This document shows positions 49,901 to 62,113 of a DNA stretch of 64,000 nucleotides, in pieces. The translations under genes were made by a program, and so were the position numbers. Source of the DNA: Emydura subglobosa (taxonomy: Eukaryota > Chordata > Testudines > Chelidae); assembly GCA_007922225.1 (NCBI GenBank), contig ML679989.1, forward strand, positions 17,815,570 to 17,879,569, read 5' to 3'. Position 1 is the first letter of the stretch. Each line of letters opens with the position of its first letter. The notes under the pieces are model-generated. The model was given only the letters and a program-made list of their open reading frames with translations. It searched no databases and was not told the origin of the DNA.

Positions 49901-52900
49901 CCTATGGAGTAGTAAATGGACTTGGAGGGACTGGGTTTTCCAAGCACCAGAACAGGATTAGCACCAAGGTGAGCACAATAAGCAAAGTGTGGCTGATGCA
50001 TCAAACAAGGATTTCAGGCTTTCTTTCTTTCTTTAGGAGAAAAAGGAGGGCCTGGATCCCCTGGGACTATAGGTAAGAACCTCTGCCCTCTCCTCTATAC
50101 CAAGAGAACTATTTAAGATTAATTTTTAAACTAGAGTAACATGGAAATATAACAAATTCTTTGTACACAATTTTCTCTATGTCCCTGAGTGATATTTTTC
50201 CTGAATGGCGAAACCTTCTTGAATCACCTAAAGATGTGGCTGTCCAGATGATGCAACATCTGCCATAATTGCCCATAGGTTATATGCGGCCCATTTCAGA
50301 GTAACCTGGAATATAACTAAAATCCCAGCTGTCTAGGAATACGACACAAAAGGGATGTATGTAATTTACAACCCGGGCACAGCTAAACCCCACAGATGGT
50401 ATGGAGCACTTTATGCAACCTCAGGCCGCATTCACTTTCTGCTAGTGCACAATGGAGAGAATATAGGCTCAAATGTCTTGATCTCTCTACCTCAGCCCTT
50501 GATCCCCTACCTCACTAAGGAGCTCTCTGCAGGCAGGTTCTAGTGTAAGGGAAATGATGCTGCAATCAGCTGTCCCTAACCCTCTTCAAAGGACAAACGA
50601 GATCTGCTCAGTAAGAACTCACCCATCTACTAAAGTTTGGGGTACAATGAGGACCCTGAGTCCAAATAACAAGGCCTTAAGAAAAAAGTACAGTGTATAC
50701 AAGGCCTTTAAAACTTTCTACTGGATCCACCAGTAGGAGCACTATGTACACAAGTCACTGTCTAGACTGGCTCTGAGTGGAGTCAGAAGACATGGTGCCA
50801 AAAACTCTTGCACAGCTGCTCTATGGTAGTGCTCTCACCATTCCTCGTACTGGGGGAGGTGCATCACAGGAAGCACAAGGACAGGCAGGTTTTTTGCTTT
50901 TATTGTTAAATGGCAGCTATTTGAAGTCCTGGGGGACATGGGTTAGTGGACAGAGTGCAGGTGAGATGATCCATGGCATTAGTGTCCTACTAGATATGTT
51001 TGTGAGGCATAATAAACTAAAGTTGGTAAAGCACTTGAACATTGTCAGATGGGAGACACTAGAGAAGTTCCAGACATTATTGGTTTTAGATACTTGACCC
51101 TCAAGATAACTTTTGCTCTTCCCCACTTGGGTGAATCCTTAGAACACCCTCAATCCATGCTGCTTCACTGAGATTTCAGTTCATTTGAGCATTTCCTTCC
51201 TTGTATCCATAGTTGGTTTGTTCTCTTTTGAAAGCAAATTGTTTGGGGAGTGAGAATGTGTTCGCCAAGGCAGAAGAAAGATGCAAAATGAGAATCATTC
51301 AGGGCTAAAACAAGTCTTTGCTTCCAGCCTCAGCACGGGGTGCAGCATAGATTTACCATTCCAAGAGCAACCCAGGGAAAAGGATTGCTCCAGGTGGGAT
51401 GTAAATTGTGCCACCCCTTTACTGGGTTAAGATTGATCTTCCTCCATCCCTGGTGCGGGTTCAGGTCCATTCTCCAGTGAACTCGGGGAGTATAATCAAG
51501 ATTTGGTCCATTCCTCTCTTCTGCATGGGGCAGGAAATACTAGGTGCACAGCTGCTGCACCAGGCACCCAAGATCGGAGGAGACCACACAGGGGTTATTT
51601 TATGCACTCTTATACCCCACCACCACCACCACCACCACCACCACATTAGGTTCAGCTACAATATGGACCTCAAGAAGCACCACTGCAATGTTTTAAAATA
51701 TAAGTTTCCAAGCAGCAAACTTAAGATACAACTCTGAAGATCAAACTACGACATTGACTGTCAGATGCAGGATAACCTCATGCTATAACACCCCTTGGCT
51801 AATATTTCCCTGTTGCTAGTTAACAAAAAGTTTTCTGGTTTCCAGTCGTTTTCATTGTATTCCTTTTAATACACAGGAGAGACGGAGCTGAACAATGTAC
51901 TGTGCAAAAAAGGTGAGTGTCATATTCTTATTAGCCTGTTAGCTCATCTCATGTTCCAGTAGCATAGCCCTCACTTCGCAGCTTCTTAAGGCAATCCAAG
52001 TCAACTCTTGTATTTCTAATGCACCTACCACCAGAGTAGTTTGGTGCACATGTGTAACAGGGATGCAATGGAAGGATTATAGAGTTCAGTTTGGGCCTGA
52101 TTTTCACAAGGGCTGAAAACCCACAGCTCCAGTTGAAATCAAGCGAGAACTGCAAACGAAGATCAGATGCCGTAATTTTCTAATGAGAGCTCACCTGATC
52201 CATTTCCTCACATCCACACAAAAATCCTTTTGCTCAAGGAAAGCCCTTCAAGTGTTCACACCGTCCAATTCCACATTCTTATCCTGCCCAGGAGCAAAGA
52301 ACTGCAGAGAGCTGCTGGGCAAAGGGCACATCCTGAGCGGCTGGTACACCATCTACCCCCGTGAGTGCAACGCTCTGACCGTGCTGTGTGACATGGAGAC
52401 GGAGGGTGGAGGATGGACTGTGAGTACAAATCAAGAGTAAGAACACATCCAAGCACCCTTCAGCTGATCAGGCGACTACTCCTGTTCTAAATTGGGATTG
52501 ACGCCCTTATCGGATGAGTTGATAAAAATAAAATACCTTGGGCAAGCAAATAACTATATAAACATGTATGCCGTGGAATATTAATCTAATTTGTTTTCAA
52601 TGTAAAAGTTAGATTCCAATATCTACAGTTCAGGATGCACAAAAACACAATTCAAATTGGGACCAGTGTCTAAAACTCTCCTGTGTTTACCCAACTCCCA
52701 CTCAGATTAAAACTGTCTGGGCCTTACAATTTAAACCAGTGGCCCCGATCCTCACATCAGAGGAAATTAGGAGCCTGAATATTTGAGAATCTGGGCCAGT
52801 GCCGCTAATTGCGCCCATAAAAGAATGAATAGCCAGTACAGATCACTGAGCGGGATGATAACACGCTCCCATGGAGCGGAGTCTCTCAGCAGGCCAGGAG

Positions 52901-55900
52901 TCACATTCTGTGCTGGCTAAAGAATACGTATTTTTACAGAGCCCATCACTGTGAGCCTGGAATCGACAGTCTAACTTGGACAGTAGAGTGCATTTAATGG
53001 GGTTAAGATGTTTTCAAATCCTTTTCGAAATGATCAGACACCAAAATATCTCTGCCTTACCTACGAAGTGTGATGAGGGAGCACAGAAGTGGAACACAGT
53101 AACTGTTGACTTTAACGGTAACTGAGCAGTTCCACGTTTTTGAATATTTAAGTGGAATGTTAATTTTGCATTTTAAAGTTTTATAACATTTTTTGAGAAA
53201 AAACACCATGTTCCCCTAAGGGATTCTCCCACCCACCCCTCCAGATTAACAAAGATTTTTTCCTCTTGAAATTACTGTGGATGCTACTTTCGGTCAGACT
53301 TTTAAGTACATTACCTCCTTCTAAAAGTTCTGGTGTAGAGGGTGATAGTATCATATGGTCAGCTTCCATCCCTGTGCGTGGGGAGGCTCACAATTCTGGC
53401 TTATGATAAAACACACCATACTGGCCGTTAGCCCAAGAGAACTGAGTATTTCTTCATGGGAAACAAATGGATTTGAACAATGAGTGATGTGCTTATTCTC
53501 AGTTAAGGATCCAAGCCACTGTGCTCTCCTCCAACCTGAGCCCTGCTCTTTTCCCCTGCAGGTTTTCCAGAGACGGGTGGATGGGTCAGTGGATTTTTTC
53601 CGTGACTGGAATTCGTACAAGAGAGGTTTTGGGAACCAGCTGACAGAATTCTGGCTGGGGAATGACAACATCCACCTGTTAACATCATTCGGTAACTAAA
53701 TTACAGATGCATTTTTTCCTTATATTCTCCCCATGAACTGAGTGAGAGACAGCAGTAGTTCTGAAACTGAAGCCAGAAAATACCCTGGCAAAGAGACTGC
53801 AAAACAGTCCTACAGCCCCCTGGGAGAATACACCCAATGGAGGTGATCCTCCAGGCCAGGCAGAGAACCAGCTCTGCGATCCCTGCAAGAACTCTTGGTG
53901 CAGGGGGTGATATGCAACATGCCAGGCTTGGATGGGGCCTGTTCCGAGGCTGGGAAAGGGTTTGCCGTGTATGGGCCGGCTCCCTGGACAGTCCTGCTGC
54001 AAATCTCATAAAAGTCTCGGGAAGCTAGCTACAAGTTGGGCAATCTTTGGGGCATCCCTGACTGGAGCTGGGGGCTGAACTGTCCTCAGGTAGTCCCAAG
54101 ATTGGGGAGGGGTGTACTAGCACTCCCCTCTTCCCTGTACCAGGCTTTGCACTGGCAGAGGGATGAACTGGGCCCAGATTGCAATATTTACCCACCGCCA
54201 TGCCCTGGGAGTGGAGCACAATCTCTTCCTGAGATCCTCAGCATGCAGGGGGACTGCAGCTGGCTCTGCGCAGCTTGTTCAGAGCAGAGGCTGGGCGTTG
54301 GCCTTGCATCCTTCCCAGCCCCCTTTGGAGCAATGTGCATTCCCAGGAGCTTAGAGAGTGAATGGACCCCACAGCACAGCTGCACAAGGGAGCGCCGCAG
54401 CCTTGCCTTTAGATTGTAAGCTGTTCAGGGCAGGGCATCCATTGGGATCTGTACTGTAAGGCACGATGTGCATTGATAGCAATGGGTAAGCCATAAATAA
54501 TAATGATCTTCTGCTAACTCAATGGAGCCAGGACAGGAGCTAGCGTCTCCTTCTGCTCACTGCATCATGAGGAGGAAGAGGCAGATAAAGCTTCTCCTTT
54601 TTGCTAGAGAGGAAGTTCTTTGTTAATGGGCAGGTGAAACTGGGGGGTTGAGGTGGTTATAATAAGGGCAGTGGGTGGTCAGCTGCTGGCCGGGCTCAAA
54701 TCTCTGAGGTCCCCCACTAAAGAACCCTACGGTTGTGCAAAATAACAATCCATGCAAGATTTTCTTCATTCGTTATTTCCTTAACAGGAAACAACGAACT
54801 GCGTATTGACCTCAGAGACTTTGAAAACAACCATGTGTTTGCCAAGTACAGATCATTCAGGATTTCAGGGGAGACGGAAAAATACAAGCTGATTCTTGGA
54901 GACTTTGTTGATGGAGTTGCAGGTAGGTGCTGGACAACTTCTGAACCTTTTATAGCAGAGGAAAACAGGCAAGGCCAACAGAGCAGTGCAATTCCTCCCC
55001 ATCCGCAACCTATATCTTAAGCTTTTAAGGTCAAAAACAAGCAATTAAATCACACAATTAGGTTACATTACAGCATCTGGAAACTCAGTGCCCCACAGTG
55101 CAATGGGAAAATGCATCATCTTCATATGTGATGACCCCTGGGGTGATCTATTGTCAGAGGACGAGGGATCTCTGGATCTAAAAGCATGAGGCTCTAGTAC
55201 TGTAGTTAAAGGATTAGCTCTAAGCATGGAGAGAACAGTAGACTCAGAAACCCGTCTACAAAGACCAACCACTAGCAGGGGACAAAACTCCATAATGGAG
55301 TAACAAATTACATACAATTTGAATCTTCAGATGCCCTGTTCTGAGAACAGCAGAGCTTTCCTGGTGATATAATCCCACTTCTGATCACATCCAAACATGA
55401 CGACATTAGGTTATCGTCTCTAATCACTGAAAACGGGGTTCCCAGCTCTTCCTCCTTTGGGAGATCCAGAGTTAATCTGGGTTCTGTGATTTGCAAGCAC
55501 AGCCCTCCACTACTGAGAGGGGCTGCAGTTTTTTGGGGCTTTTTTAATTCCCTGCCTCATGCTTTCAGAATTTGTCCTTCTTTCCCAAAGAAACTCAAAA
55601 CATAACTGCAGCCTCTATGCATGACTGCCAGGGACTTCTGGAGCGTAGTGAAATTGGAGGTGTGCCATCCCAGTGCAAAACTGGGGAATGAAACTCGCCT
55701 CTTAGAACAGATCAGCAAAATTATTTTGCTACAGGAGATTCCTTCAGCTACCACAACAACATGCCATTTACAACCAGGGACCAGGATAACGACCACAGTT
55801 CTGGCAACTGCGCTGTAGGATGCAAGGGAGCCTGGTGGTACAACAATTGTCATTTCTCCAATCTAAACGGGAAGTACTGGCTGGGAGCCCATGAAAGCAA

Positions 55901-55982
55901 CGCAGATGGTGTGAACTGGAAAACAGGCAAGGGGTACAAGTATTCCTACAGGCTGTCAGAGATGAAGTTCAGGTCTGTGTAG
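46988..55982 (+). CDS. FCN: Ficolin gene D (9 coding exons, 320 aa)
   Basis: Secreted complement-activating lectin. Exons: 46988-47069, 48055-48168, 48971-49024, 50037-50072, 51877-51912, 52292-52419, 53562-53691, 54788-54922, 55735-55982. All have GT-AG borders and the phases join to 963 nt. Signal core [14 protein letters not shown], then QDTCP and QGCPG. The collagen stalk has only about 18 triplets because the 36-nt exon 4 of B and C is absent; PGKAGP (MASP-binding motif) is kept. Head: [59 protein letters not shown], ending SEMKFRSV. It has an extra cysteine (CAVGCKG) where B and C have Phe. Two in-frame ATGs lie upstream (46940, 46955); I chose 46988 by alignment with B and C, but a start at 46955 would add 11 residues. 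Poly(A) signals at 56329 and 56810. Confidence 0.93.
47840..47935 (+). mobile_element. CR1 3' tail in intron 1 of gene D
   Basis: The sequence gatgatcatactggtccctt then ctgaccttaaagtctatgag is a CR1 3' end in sense orientation. It lies about 120 bp before exon 2. Confidence 0.6.
48510..48655. mobile_element. Small hAT-like fragment in intron 2 of gene D
   Basis: The right end aaaaggttgagaatcact is, in reverse complement, agtgattctcaacctttt, a typical hAT terminus. The left end near 48520 (ccaggggttctgaagctggg) is a weak partner. It is noncoding. Confidence 0.45.
49263..49400 (-). mobile_element. Penelope-like remnant with hammerhead ribozyme motif
   Basis: On the minus strand, in intron 3 of gene D, the order is: CTGAGGA (49350-49356, fits the hammerhead CUGANGA box), a stem of GTGGGC and GCTCAT with a TGAA loop, GAAA (49329-49332), a short GC-TTAT-GC stem, then 'aaatttgttagtctttaaag' and 'tgctacagaactc'. 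Hammerhead ribozymes are known in Penelope-like retroelements, and this terminal sequence family is one I associate with turtle genomes. The base run after the last stem is CT instead of the UH expected at the cleavage site, so this copy is probably inactive. Confidence 0.6.
51617..51644. repeat. (CCA)n microsatellite in intron 5 of gene D
   Basis: Nine CCA units, 233 bp before the 36-nt linker exon at 51877. It produces spurious poly-His and poly-Trp open frames on the two strands. Confidence 0.95.
52741..52798. repeat. Short palindromic element in an intron of gene D
   Basis: The ends ggccccgatcctca and tgagaatctgggcc are inverted repeats 58 bp apart, with arms related to the palindrome at 11958-12042. 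Confidence 0.5.
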
Positions 55983-56328
55983 CCCCACAGGAAAGCCAGT
56001 CATGCTGACATGTACGCTTGCTCTGATCACGCTACTTTGGTATTTTTCCTTTCCAGGCTGTCTCCGAGGTTTCTTTTCCATCTACTCTGTATTAATTGCT
56101 GTTTTGCTATTGCCCAAGCCCACCACCTGTCCCTGCATTTGTTTTGGGACTGTACCTTTTCCCTCGGTAAATTTCCACCTTTCTCCTCATGCCTCCACCT
56201 CCTCTGCTGGGACCCTCAAGCAAAGGCAGCTACTCCAGATCTCAGCTTGTGAGCATGTGAGAGGCAGTTATGGAAAGAGATCTGGGAAACTTCCTCTCCC
56301 CTGAGCAAACACACACATCACCCTTTGC

Positions 56329-56334
56329 AATAAA
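56329..56334 (+). terminator. Proximal poly(A) signal of gene D
   Basis: AATAAA 347 bp after the stop, in the same context as the gene C signal at 43987, so most likely the main one. Confidence 0.75.
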
Positions 56335-56809
56335 CTTCATCCTCCCTGATTCAGAGTGGGAGTCCCCACGCTGCCCTGGAACACAAAGTCTTGACTCTGC
56401 CACTGTCTGCCTTCCATACCCACCACCGTTAGCCCTCCCTCTTTTATTAACGCTTGTTGGATGGGTGGTGATGTTTAGCAGCTGAAGCCATGCTGTAAAT
56501 GATTGTTTTCCCTTCTGAAACTATACTTTAAAAACATGATTCACTTTTATATGTCTGATGTTTCCCAGCCCTGATCCTCTCAGGATATAAACCTGGAGTG
56601 ATTTTCTGCCCCGAGAGCCATTCCCTATTAATAGAGATAGCGTTTCAGGGCCCTAATACTGCTGATTTTAGCGTGTCATTTCTGGGTCATTGGATCTGCA
56701 CTTTAAGGGATGTTTCTCTTGTGCAGGATGTAAGAAACACATGCTCAAATGATGGGAAACAGAAGGGAGTGAGTGACATTCTGCACGGACAATCTTTGTA
56801 ATTACTGTA

Positions 56810-56815
56810 AATAAA
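56810..56815 (+). terminator. Possible distal poly(A) signal of gene D
   Basis: AATAAA in 'ctgtaaataaaatagagc', followed within about 40 bp by a GT-rich run (gcttgtttgtgttttt). Good form, but no counterpart after gene C; it could serve a longer transcript. Confidence 0.45.
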
Positions 56816-58621
56816 ATAGAGCTTTGTAGAAAAAGGTGCGGTGCTTGTTTGTGTTTTTATTAATGGGAGTCGTGGATTTAAATTGCTTAAGCTGTGTCTA
56901 CACTTACGGCGGAGAGCAAAGTACAGGCTCTCCACATGTAACTACATGCCGCAGAGAATGGCAGTTTGCATTCACACCTGTCACTGCGGAGTGAAGCTAC
57001 ATACCACAGTGAAAGGCTCTGGCAATGGGAAGCTGCCAAAGTCTTTTTCAGTGCAATAGGGAAAGGCTCCAGCAGCAGGGAGGCAGTGGGACACTACACT
57101 GCTAAAAATAGCAATGTAGATGGGGGAGGCACTGCTCGGGTGTGTAGAAAGGTGTATAAGGTATGTACCCTGGGGATTCAGGTGCCTAGGGCACACTAAG
57201 CCATGTCTGACCATCTACACTCCTATTTATACCAGCACTAGCCGGGTTTGCACCATCTGTACTCTGCACACTGCGATAAGCATAGATGTAGCCTAAACCA
57301 GCTTTGGAAATGTCCACCCTTACATCTCTTCGTATAAGGAACATGAGAATCTGAAGCCCACAGTACATGAAAGCACACCACCACCAGGCAACACAAGTCT
57401 TGAATCAGTGTTCCCTTTCCTTCCTGTAGGGCTTCAGGGCAGTTAAGGAGGGGAGCAAGCTCTCACAGCCAGATGGGAAAGTAACATTGTCCCACATTCG
57501 TTCAGAGGTAGGACCCAACTGGATGTAGTCAAATGGTGAGGGACCAGAGATGCTATCATCCACACACCAGTAGTTCTAGATGCCACCTGGTCCCTCAAAA
57601 TGCTTAACCCAAACTCTGTATTTTTTATTGTAAAAATCACAAGTTCATGAACTAGTAAATTTGGTAACCAAGTAATTCACTTGGGAGGAAGGATGCTCTC
57701 ACAGTTAAGGCACTAAACTGATCTTCAGGAGATTTGGGTTTAAATCTCACCCTTTCCAGACTTCTTGTTTGCAATGGTCATCTTGGAGCATCAGGTTCAT
57801 GACTGACAGAGGCCTGTCTCCCTTCTCATGCCCAGCCTAGCTAGCCACTAGGCTATCTCAAGCAATGCATAAAAGGACTGGTAATTATATGACACCAGCT
57901 TGCAGAACTTCTTGGGTATGAATGTGCGTGTGAGAACGTGACTGCTTTTTAATATGCTTACATTTACAATAAATGCAGCATATTGCCTTGTCCCCCTGAA
58001 TAAGATCCTGCTAGTCTTTTCTTTTACAAGTATAACAGTCCTGCCTCCTGCAGCTTCCGGGCCCTGTCTCAGCCAACTCTAGCTCATTGGCTCTGACCCT
58101 TTATAGCCCCAGCTGCAGCCCTGCCCCCATTTGGCCCAAATGGGAACATCTGATCTAGCACAGAGATGCTGGACCTACTTCAGCTACAGGGACCAGCTAC
58201 TTTCTGGCAGTGTTCCCATAGGAAGGAAAAATGGAAATCGCTAATAGCTAAGCTCTGGAAAGAGATGCAGAAAGCTGAATTTTTCAAAAGTGACTAGGGC
58301 ATTTAGCCACACAACCATGATTCGTTTGGATAGAAATTATGTGGCTAAATTGCCTATGGCCTGATTCAACTGCCACTGAAGTCAATAGAGGAGTCATTCC
58401 ATTGGCTTCTGTGTGGTGGAACAGGACTCTACTTTGAAAGCCTAAACCAGAAAGGAAGACAGTTAGATTACATCCATACCAGGAGAGAAAAACACCCTGG
58501 CATTTTTTTCCACTGCAACAGGTTCCCTCTCCATCCTTGAAGGAATGGGCAGAATTTGCCTGTAGATGAAAGCTTAGGCAAACACTCAGCTCAAAGTATT
58601 ACATGTGTGTTCTTCCTTTAA
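56816..58621. other. Region between gene D and remnant G
   Basis: No gene recognised. A TIR-like end 'gctgtgtctacacttac' is at about 56890. A MIR-like SINE piece starts at about 57690 (ctctcacagttaaggcacta). Two short palindrome centres with 'actgaagtcaat' or 'attgaagtcaatgg' lie at about 58376 and 58778, the second inside remnant G. Confidence 0.4.
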
Positions 58622-59154
58622 GAGATACAGGAGACTCTGGAGCACTTGGAAGGATAGGCAAGTGTCTGCAAACTCCTTTAATGCCCATTTGTTCCACCTA
58701 TCCTTACAGTGAGTACTCCTATTGGAATGACTACTTGAGGTGAAGAGATTTTTCACATCTGAACCCAGCCCAACTTCCATTGAAGTCAATGGTATCTAGA
58801 GGCACTTAAAACCTTTGAAAGTCAGGCCCTAGATTTTCTCCTCTTATCTGGGGAAACATGCTGGGGAGGCATTACTAATGGGCAGGTAAAATTGTAGGGA
58901 TGAAAATTGGACTGCTAAAGAAATCCTGTACAGAGGAGCTGAAGGATTCTCCATATTCAGGTGTTCAAGATCCACCAGAAAGGAAAACAAAGATTGTTAA
59001 GCTAGTTATTGGTACATGCGGAATTTTTGAACTGCACAGATTGAACTCAGAAATTTGGAAGACAAATACTTTGTCAGTTACAAGTCATTCCAAACTGCAA
59101 GAAAGTCTGGGAAATACATGCTGATTCTTGCAGGCTTTATTAGTGGTGCTACAG
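58622..59154 (+). pseudogene. Ficolin remnant G (exons 5 and 9)
   Basis: Exon 5-like sequence at 58622-58657 is 36 nt; in the collagen frame it reads DTGDSGALGRI, aligned with [11 protein letters not shown] of gene C. Its acceptor AG is AA and its donor GT is GC. Exon 9-like sequence at 59021-59154 is one base short of 135, its acceptor AG is CG, its first third is out of frame, and the remainder reads KYFVSYKSF and GKYMLILAGF before a good donor. Exons 6-8 are missing from the 363 bp between. I found no other exons up to 63 kb. It is the last copy of the array, downstream of gene D and on the same strand. Confidence 0.8.
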
Positions 59155-60151
59155 GTAGGTTCTCCCCATATTCTGCCTCTTTCATACAAGAAAAAAATCC
59201 AAAGCAAAGATATGCAACGTTCTCTAGCAGAAGCAAAATATATTTCTCCTCATCTGCAACAGTGAGCAGCAATGGAGAACAGGATGGGGGGCGGGGGGCA
59301 GCACACACAGGTGTGCCTCAGGTATCTGAGGGCATTCTGACCCAAGCTTAGCTTGATACTTCTGAAGAGGATCAAACTTCACTGCATAGAAACCACTCCT
59401 CTGAGCTCTGGCCTTCCAGAAGGCTTTCCTTCAGGCCCAGGGTGGTTCCATACACAATGGGGACTGGGATCCCTAAGGGTCTCTCTCAATTGGGGCCTGT
59501 GACTGTGTCCACTCACCTCTCATGAGCACCCTCTATCAGGTGTGGTGTGCCTACACTCTCTCTCTAACTTTTGCAGTGCTGTCTGTCAGCAGCCTCTCTT
59601 TTCAGGTGGGTTTTCACTGACTTCACCCTCTGGCTGACTCACACAGTCCACATGTGACACAAAATGGACAGACCCCTTTCAGGGTCAGCTATCCAACAGG
59701 ACCTATCCTGGTATCCTCATTGGTCAGGTTTTTCTCTGCAGCCTTCCCCAGGATCAGTTCTAAATAGTCCCTGCTGTGGAATGGAGCAGTATCCCCTGTG
59801 CTTCCTCCCCAGAGACTCTTTGTGCTGTAGCTGGCCTCAGCTGAGTCACTCTTCCAGTTCAGTTCACCCCCCTTCCAGGGTATTAGAGGTCAATACATAC
59901 TGATCACTTTTCAGGGTTTCCAGCCCCCTCTCTGGGCCTGGTTCAACTTCCTCCTCAGTGAGTAGGCCACTCTGCCTGTGACCTGGGCCCACCCACTGCT
60001 TGAGGTCCCAAACCCTATAAATAGCAGCCACATTCTACTTCCCTTTAACTATTTGCTGCTGTTCTCTAGGCCACTTCTTCCAGCCCCCTCAGCTGAATGC
60101 ATGCTTGAGTCCCAGCCACCAGCTAGGAGAACTTCCTTGCTCCCCCTGTCC
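59155..60151. other. Region right of remnant G, no gene recognised
   Basis: The sequence is C- and T-rich with many 'ctctctg' and 'cctcagtgag' motifs from 59400 to 60140, suggesting an unclassified repeat. No exon is recognisable. Confidence 0.3.
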
Positions 60152-60161
60152 NNNNNNNNNN
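60152..60161. other. Assembly gap (10 N)
   Basis: Ten unknown bases directly before a hexamer tandem repeat. The gap probably marks an unresolved repeat length, so its true size is unknown. Confidence 0.98.
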
Positions 60162-60208
60162 TCTGTTTCTGTTTCTGTTTCTGTTTCTGTTTCTGTTTCT
60201 GTTTCTGT
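60162..60208. repeat. (TTTCTG)n tandem repeat
   Basis: About eight TTTCTG units directly after the gap. The array probably extended into the gap. Confidence 0.95.
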
Positions 60209-61360
60209 AGCACACCCTCTTTGCTTCTCTGACTCCGCTCAGGCCCTGCAGCTCCTTTTATCTGGACCTGTTGCATTCTGATTGGCTGCTCACCACAGCC
60301 TCTCTCTGATTGGCTGTTTTCCCTGCAGGCATTCTAGGTAGCCTCTCTAAGCAGCTTGGAGGACTCACTTCTTCAGCTCTTTTCCTGGGGCAGGTGTGGT
60401 AAGAAAAGGAGGACTCCAGCAGGGGGTCTCTGAGCCTAGTACACCCCATCACAGGGCCCTACGAACACCGAGGTGAAATGCACAGCAAAAGCTTCCTGCA
60501 TGTAATATGGGACAGAGAATGTGTTTGGAGATGGGGAGTAGAGCCTGGGTGGGGACACTGACTGGCCAGCGAGGGTTTTCTGATGGTGTCACACCATGTA
60601 CCAAACTCCTTCAAGTGCTTGGCTAGTGATGCCTCACCAAAAACCAGACAATACCCCATAGCCATTACATTAAATGAGGGCACAATAATTGAGGCAGCCT
60701 GGTGTTAGGACGGAGGAGAGGCTGAACGAAGAAAATGGAGGTATTCACATTGCCCCCTCAGTAGCAGCTTAAGGCCTTCTGTGACGCTTTCCTTACGGCA
60801 CCCAGAACCATAAGCCACTGTGTTAGCTGTGACTCAGCAAGGGAGAGCTTTGCTGGGGTTTAAACTGTGTATCAGCTCCCTGCCATAACCATCTGTCTGC
60901 CTCATTGGCAAACTCTGCCAGGCTTAACCTTGCCTTGCACGTAACAATCAGCAAAACTCTGGTCCTGAGTTCCCCAGAGACATCTCTCTGCAGTGGCCAA
61001 TCCCTCTCACAGATTATGTTCGCTCCCTCCAAAGAGGCAGTGAACACACCAGTCTGTTAGCTTAGCTGTGGTCCCACGCTTTGCTTTGCTATAGCACTGA
61101 GATGGTTTTGTAATAAAACAAGAGTAAGTTTTTATAAATAACAGAGATGTAAGCGATAGTGAGCAGAGATAACAGAAACAGAAAATGATTACAAACAAAA
61201 CAAAATTAAACATGTTTCCTGGTGTCTGACTTAACTTTAGCAAATTACAACCTTTGCCTAAACAGCTCTCGCTTCAATCAAGTACCAACATCTCCAGCCT
61301 GTCCAGCAGGGTCATCCAACGTTCACAGAATCAGAGGGTGTCACAGTTTCAGGGTTAACT
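60209..61360. other. Repeat-like intergenic DNA, no gene recognised
   Basis: The piece near 60440-60460 (caccccatcacagggccct) resembles in reverse complement the start of the putative LTR-like stretch at 22580. No coding exon is visible. Confidence 0.3.
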
Positions 61361-62113
61361 GCACCTCATAGACTTTAAGGCCAGAAGGGACCGTCATGAT
61401 TATCTAGTCTGACCTCCTTGCACAGCGCAGGCCACAGATCCTCACCCACCCACTCCTATAATAGACCCCTAACTTCTGGCTGAGTTACTGAAGTCCTCAA
61501 AACATGATTTAAAACTTCAAGTTACAAAGAATCCACCATTTACACTATTTTAAACCTGCAAGTGACCTGTGCCGCATGCTGCAGAGGAAGGCAAAAAAAA
61601 CCCAGGGTCTCTGATAATCTGACCCAGGGAAAAATTCCTTCCCAACTCCAAATATGGTGATCAGTTAGACTCTGAGCATGTGGGTGAGACCCAGCAGCCA
61701 AACACCTGGGAAAGAATTCTCTGTAGTAACTCAGACACATACACACACACACCCCCAATCTAGTGTCACACCACTGGCCGTTAGAGATATTTGTTAATAG
61801 CAGTTGTCGATATGAGACTGCTTACAATGGCATCATACCATCCCCTCATCATACCATCCCTCAGTCTTGAAGCCAGCTAGGGTTTTTTGCCCCCACTGCT
61901 CCCTTGGAAGGCTGTTCCAGAACTTCACTCCTCTGATGGTTAGAAACCTTCGTCTAATTTCAAGCCTAAACTTGAAATCCATTTGTTCTTGTGTCAACAC
62001 TGGTGCTTAACTTAAATAACTCCTTCCCCTCCCTGTATCCCTCTGATGTATTTATAGTCTCCCCTTTAACCAGGTCCTTATCCACCTTTCAAATCTTATA
62101 ATATTCCCCTTTT
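61361..62113 (-). mobile_element. CR1-type LINE fragment
   Basis: The plus strand starts with ctcatagactttaaggccag and aagggaccgtcatgattatc, the reversed CR1 3' end. Further right, gctgttccagaacttcactc, 'ctgatggttagaaacctt' and 'tctaatttcaagcctaaactt' follow in the order seen in reversed CR1 copies. It has no open frame. Confidence 0.7.

Noticed and set aside
51461..51646. Frames with runs of His or Trp
   Set aside because: Direct products of the (CCA)n microsatellite.
59978..60276. Frames with Cys-Phe or Lys-Gln repeats
   Set aside because: They run through the assembly gap and the TTTCTG repeat.
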